A stretch of 64,000 nt of DNA from assembly GCF_026913205.2 (NCBI RefSeq), contig NZ_CP168151.1, positions 620,001-684,000 on the forward strand. The letters run 5' to 3'. Position 1 is the first letter of the stretch. Every line of letters begins with the position of its first letter. Shown here one piece after another: positions 60,615-64,000 of the stretch. The stretch comes from Lentilactobacillus sp. SPB1-3 (GTDB lineage Bacteria; Bacillota; Bacilli; Lactobacillales; Lactobacillaceae). Under the pieces are notes generated by a model that saw only the letters and a list, made by a program, of their open reading frames with translations, did not search any database and was not told the DNA's origin. A program made the translations under genes and the position numbers.

Positions 60615-61997
60615 ATGAAAATGACAATTGCAGAGATCGCTCAGGCAATCGATGCTGATACCTCATTGATTTCCAAAGAAAACTTAACTAAGGAAATTAC
60701 TAGTGTTGATTTTGATAGTCGAAACATCACTGAAGGCGGGTTATTCATTCCATTATTGGGTGAAAAAGATGGCCATAATTACATTGAAAGTGCTGCAGCT
60801 AATGGAGCTGGCGCCACATTATTCGCCAAAGATCATGAAAATCAGCTTCCCGTGGCTATTCCAGCACTGCTGGTTGATGATCCCTTAAAATCATTTCAAA
60901 CGCTAAGCAAGTATTATTTACAAAAAATCAATCCACGAGTGATTGCTGTCACTGGTAGTAATGGTAAAACCACGACCAAAGATATGATTGCAGCGGTTTT
61001 AAGTGCTGAATTTAACGTGGTTAAGACCCATGATAATTTTAATAATGAGATCGGAGTTCCATATACATTACTTCAAATGGAATCTAATACTGAATTTTTA
61101 GTGGTTGAGTTAGGCATGGATCGACCAATGCAATTAGATTTCTTAAGCAAGTTGGTTGAACCTGATGTCGCCTTGATCACAATGATCGGTGAAGCACATA
61201 TCGAATTCTTTAAAACTCGGGATAAGATTGCCGATGCAAAGATGGAAATTACCCATGGGTTAAAGGAAGATGGTATTTTCATTTATGATGGAGATGAGCC
61301 ATTACTTCGTGAACGGGCAAAGGATTTGTCTGTTAGAACCATGACCTTCGGTAGCAACACTGAAAATGATATTTATCCAACTAAAATCGATGGTGAAAAG
61401 TTTGAAACTAACTTCACTACTAATCTCTGGCCAGACATGGAGATGACGATTCCATTAATTGGTGACTATAACGTTAACAATGCGTTGATGGCCATTTTAG
61501 TAGGAAAAATTTTTAGAATTCATGAAAAATTGATTTCTGAACAATTAAAACATGTTCAATTAACAAAGAATCGTACTGAATGGCTTGAAGGTAAGCTGGG
61601 TGAGGCCATTTTGAGTGATGTTTATAACTCCAACCCTACAGCAGCTTTAGAGGTCTTAAAAACAATCAATGAGACGCCGGTTTCTGGTCGCCGAGTAATT
61701 GTGTTAGGTGATATGTTAGAGCTTGGAGAACAATCATTATCCATGCATGCTTCTTTAGCGAAAAATATTTCGCTGGATAAAGACAATCAAATTTATTTGA
61801 TTGGAAAGGATATTCAAGCATTGGCAGATGAGCTTAGACCACAATACGATAACACGCGACTTCATATTTACCAGAAAGATCAGTTGGATAAGCTAGCAGC
61901 AGACTTAATTGTTGATATGCAGCCCAATGACACAGTTTTATTAAAAGCTAGCCATGGTATTCATTTGGAACAAGTTGTGGCTAAGTTAGTTAAGTGA
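60615..61997 (+). CDS. murF: UDP-MurNAc-tripeptide--D-Ala-D-Ala ligase
   Basis: MurF adds D-Ala-D-Ala (or a D-Ala-D-lactate equivalent, in intrinsically vancomycin-resistant lactobacilli) to UDP-MurNAc-tripeptide, the last cytoplasmic peptidoglycan precursor step. The 460-residue protein has VDFDSRNITEGGLFIPL near residues 30-46, the ATP loop VTGSNGKTTTKDMIAAVL near 115-132, ELGMDRPMQLDFL near 162 and SDVYNSNPTAALEVLKTI near 335. The ATG 60615 follows GGAGAA. A terminator separates it from cshA, its usual lactobacillus neighbour. Confidence 0.97.
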   Translation: MKMTIAEIAQAIDADTSLISKENLTKEITSVDFDSRNITEGGLFIPLLGEKDGHNYIESAAANGAGATLFAKDHENQLPVAIPALLVDDPLKSFQTLSKYYLQKINPRVIAVTGSNGKTTTKDMIAAVLSAEFNVVKTHDNFNNEIGVPYTLLQMESNTEFLVVELGMDRPMQLDFLSKLVEPDVALITMIGEAHIEFFKTRDKIADAKMEITHGLKEDGIFIYDGDEPLLRERAKDLSVRTMTFGSNTENDIYPTKIDGEKFETNFTTNLWPDMEMTIPLIGDYNVNNALMAILVGKIFRIHEKLISEQLKHVQLTKNRTEWLEGKLGEAILSDVYNSNPTAALEVLKTINETPVSGRRVIVLGDMLELGEQSLSMHASLAKNISLDKDNQIYLIGKDIQALADELRPQYDNTRLHIYQKDQLDKLAADLIVDMQPNDTVLLKASHGIHLEQVVAKLVK

Positions 61998-62000
61998 TAA

Positions 62001-62046
62001 AAAGAGACAGAATCGCTTGGTGTTATGCGATTCTGTTTCTTTTGTT
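62001..62046 (+). terminator. Terminator of murF
   Basis: AGAGACAGAATCGC pairs with GCGATTCTGTTTCT (one G-T) and is followed by TTTTG. Confidence 0.9.
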
Positions 62047-62074
62047 TGCTTACTGCCAATGGATGTTGTATACT
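62046..62074 (+). promoter_or_regulatory. Promoter of cshA
   Basis: TTGCTT and TATACT are 17 bases apart, leaving a leader of about 108 bases. Confidence 0.65.
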
Positions 62075-62107
62075 TGTACAGTTATTTTATTTGAGAATTT
62101 GGTCAAG

Positions 62108-62193
62108 TCATGAACGATACACGGGAAACGGATTTTTCTTCAGTTCATGATGGTGCCCTGATGTTTCATAATTTTAGGAGGAAACATATTTGA
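62108..62193 (+). promoter_or_regulatory. cshA leader with inverted repeat and a possible upstream ORF
   Basis: TCATGAAC (62108-62115) and GTTCATGA (62143-62150) form an 8-bp inverted repeat. An ATG at 62110 opens a 27-codon frame whose TGA (62191-62193) overlaps the TTG start of cshA (62190-62192). The short frame has no clear ribosome site of its own, so translation is uncertain. Confidence 0.4.
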
Positions 62194-63746
62194 AGTTTAG
62201 TGAATTAGGATTGTCAGATAGCATTTTATCTGCTATCTCAAAGAGCGGGTTTGAAGAAGCAACCCCAATCCAAGCCGAAACCATCCCAATGGTATTAGAA
62301 GGTAAGGATGTAATTGGTCAGGCCCAAACAGGAACTGGAAAAACAGCAGCCTTTGGTCTACCTATCTTGCAAAAAGTTGATTTGCAAGGTAAAGATATTC
62401 AAGCGTTAGTGATTTCACCAACCAGAGAGTTGGCAATCCAAACCCAAGAAGAATTATACCGATTGGGTAAAGACGAGGGTGCTAAAGTACAAGCCGTTTA
62501 TGGTGGTGCTGACATTCGTCGTCAAATCAATAACTTAAAGAATCATCCACAAATCGTGGTGGGAACACCAGGACGGATTTTAGATCATATTAATCGTCGA
62601 ACTTTAAAACTTGAAAACTTGAAGTACTTAGTTCTTGATGAAGCTGATGAAATGCTAAACATGGGATTCTTGGAAGATATTGAATCAATTATCAAGAAGA
62701 CTCCTGAAGCAAGACAAACATTGCTGTTCTCAGCAACTATGCCACCTGAAATCAAGCGGGTCGGAGTTCAATTCATGAAGGATCCTCATCATGTTAAGAT
62801 CAAGGCTAAGGAATTAACCACTGACTTAATTGATCAATACTATGTTCGAGTTAAGGAATACGAAAAATTCGATACAATGACTCGATTCTTCGATGTGCAA
62901 GCACCTGAAGTTACCATCGTATTTGGTCGTACTAAGCGTCGAGTTGACGAAGTATCTAAGGGACTTGAAGCTCGTGGCTATAAAGCTGCTGGCCTTCATG
63001 GTGACCTTACTCAAAGTCGTCGTACTCAAATCATGAATGAATTCAAACAAGGTAAGATCGATATTTTAGTTGCAACTGACGTTGCTGCTCGTGGAATTGA
63101 TATTTCTGGAGTAACCCATGTTTACAACTATGATATTCCTTCTGATCCAGATAGTTATGTTCACCGAGTTGGTAGAACTGGTCGTGCCGGTCAACACGGT
63201 GTGTCAATTACATTCGCAACACCAAACGAAATGGATTACTTACGAGAAATCGAAAAGTTAACCAAAGTGAGAATGTTGCCTTTGAAGCCACCAACAGAAG
63301 AAGAAGCATTTGCTGGTCAATTAAATGCTGCTGAATCTCAAGTTGGCGAATTGATCAACAAGACTAACACAGATAAGTATGCTGACATGGCTAACAAGCT
63401 TATTGATGAATACGAAGCTACTGACTTAGTTGCCGCATTGTTAAACGAAGTTACTCGTGACGATGTGAAAGTTAAGATTACTCCTGAACGTCCATTATCA
63501 AGAGGTGGTCGTTCTAGAAGAAATGGTGGCGGTCGTTCTAGAAATAGAAATGACTCACGTGGTGGTCATCGTGGTAACGGTGGCGGCGGTCGCGGTGGAA
63601 ACCGTGGTGGCGGTCGTGGCGGTTACAACCGTTCTTCAGATCGAGATCGTAACAAGAAGAGTAGCGGTGGTCGTCGTGATGGCGGCAAGCGTGAAGGCGG
63701 TCACGGTTCAGATAGAAAAAAGAACTTCACAATTAAAAACGGTTAA
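62190..63746 (+). CDS. cshA: DEAD-box RNA helicase CshA
   Basis: CshA unwinds structured RNA in ribosome assembly, cold adaptation and mRNA decay. The start is TTG 62190 (read MKFSELGLSD), with TAGGAGG eight bases upstream. The 518-residue protein has all motifs in order: the Q motif ATPIQAETIPM near residue 24, AQTGTGKTAAF near 47, PTRELAIQ near 77, DEADEML near 150, SATMP near 182 and the C-terminal HRVGRTGRAGQ near 331. The last 80 residues are an RGG-type tail (GGGGRGGNRGGGRGGY) rich in Gly, Arg and Ser, for nonspecific RNA binding. Confidence 0.96.
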   Translation: MKFSELGLSDSILSAISKSGFEEATPIQAETIPMVLEGKDVIGQAQTGTGKTAAFGLPILQKVDLQGKDIQALVISPTRELAIQTQEELYRLGKDEGAKVQAVYGGADIRRQINNLKNHPQIVVGTPGRILDHINRRTLKLENLKYLVLDEADEMLNMGFLEDIESIIKKTPEARQTLLFSATMPPEIKRVGVQFMKDPHHVKIKAKELTTDLIDQYYVRVKEYEKFDTMTRFFDVQAPEVTIVFGRTKRRVDEVSKGLEARGYKAAGLHGDLTQSRRTQIMNEFKQGKIDILVATDVAARGIDISGVTHVYNYDIPSDPDSYVHRVGRTGRAGQHGVSITFATPNEMDYLREIEKLTKVRMLPLKPPTEEEAFAGQLNAAESQVGELINKTNTDKYADMANKLIDEYEATDLVAALLNEVTRDDVKVKITPERPLSRGGRSRRNGGGRSRNRNDSRGGHRGNGGGGRGGNRGGGRGGYNRSSDRDRNKKSSGGRRDGGKREGGHGSDRKKNFTIKNG

Positions 63747-63756
63747 TTTTTTACCT

Positions 63757-63790
63757 AAAAAAGCAGTTTCCTTATGGAAACTGCTTTTTT
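63757..63790 (+). terminator. Terminator of cshA
   Basis: AAAAAAGCAGTTTCC pairs perfectly with GGAAACTGCTTTTTT around TTAT. Confidence 0.93.
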
Positions 63791-63910
63791 GCTACTTTTA
63801 AATTAATATGCTTCATTGCATCGTGAATTATTTTCAGTATGACCGAAACGTGGATTTAAAGGTAATTATGGTATTATATGTAGAGACTTTAAATTGAAAA
63901 GAGTAAAAAT

Positions 63911-64000
63911 ATGATTGCTGGAATTGGAATCGATATAACTGAAATTGAACGAATTAAAATGGCGGTGAAAAAGAATCCTAATTTTTTGAACCGCACTTTA
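63911..64000 (+). CDS. acpS: Holo-[acyl-carrier-protein] synthase, N-terminal part
   Basis: Thirty codons are visible before the window ends. They read IAGIGIDITEIERIKMAV and on, the classic AcpS opening with the metal-binding Asp8. AcpS moves 4'-phosphopantetheine from CoA to acyl carrier protein. The ATG follows a weak AAGAGT. cshA-acpS is the usual lactobacillus order, often followed by alr, which supports the call. Confidence 0.92.
   Translation, partial: MIAGIGIDITEIERIKMAVKKNPNFLNRTL

Noticed and set aside
63505-63801. A valine-rich frame overlapping the end of cshA
   Set aside because: It is the shifted reading of the Gly/Arg-rich repeat tail; the repetitive composition explains its openness.

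Overview
The window comes from a low-GC Gram-positive bacterium of the family Lactobacillaceae. Four things support this: the 16S gene (ending CCTCCTTTCT, complementary to the GGAGG-type ribosome sites seen throughout), UDG-like TTG/GTG start usage in about eleven genes, a glycolipid-anchored lipoteichoic acid locus of lactobacillus type, and gene orders shared with Bacillus (metG-tatD-rnmV-rsmA-veg-ispE-purR-glmU-prs; ywiB-rpoE-pyrG-murA-rpmE). I cannot name the species from memory of the 16S sequence. Almost everything is ordinary chromosomal core. I see no prophage, insertion sequence, CRISPR array or transferred island.

Layout. 1-9.4 kb: the end of a YihY membrane protein gene; a reverse-strand pair of flavin/NADP oxidoreductase genes behind a probable redox-repressor operator; flavodoxin; recX; a DUF402 nucleotide phosphatase; an AI-2E exporter; and a CDP-glycerol (tagD/tagF) wall polymer cluster. 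9.4-18.5 kb: prfC, a C69 dipeptidase, an odd MucBP protein, clpE under CtsR control, and ptsHI. 18.5-24.1 kb: lafA-lafB-flippase-ltaS for lipoteichoic acid. 24.1-29.6 kb: one complete rrn operon (16S-23S-5S) with three tandem promoters, followed by a separately transcribed tRNA-Thr. 29.6-38.2 kb: helD, T-box-controlled trpS, a Ppx protein, mvaA, a HELIH-containing protein, a sirtuin and a DUF72 protein. 38.2-49.2 kb: the metG-to-prs housekeeping run, interrupted by a zinc ABC transporter with a Zur-like box. 49.2-52.3 kb: HAD, HD-domain and LipL-like genes on the reverse strand. 52.3-57.1 kb: DUF1934, rpoE, pyrG, murA and rpmE2. 57.1-64 kb: an MFS exporter, a broken sortase gene, a tyrosine phosphatase, an unknown gene, murF, cshA and the start of acpS.

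Themes. Envelope construction dominates: two glycerol-phosphate polymer routes (CDP-glycerol and LtaS), the glycolipid anchor, murA, murF, glmU and a ruined sortase A. RNA-level control is well represented: a tryptophan T-box, a pyrG leader that looks like the CTP-sensing reiterative-transcription attenuator, and long rRNA processing stems. Several DNA operators can be read directly (CtsR, Zur-like, PurR, and a YodB/HxlR-like palindrome).

Most notable observations: MurA has Asp in place of the catalytic Cys targeted by fosfomycin; the sortase A gene carries two in-frame TAA stops but keeps its catalytic residues; and an orphan protein between tagD and tagF resembles the non-catalytic half of a poly(glycerol-phosphate) glucosyltransferase. 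I did not find a convincing wholly new multi-gene system.
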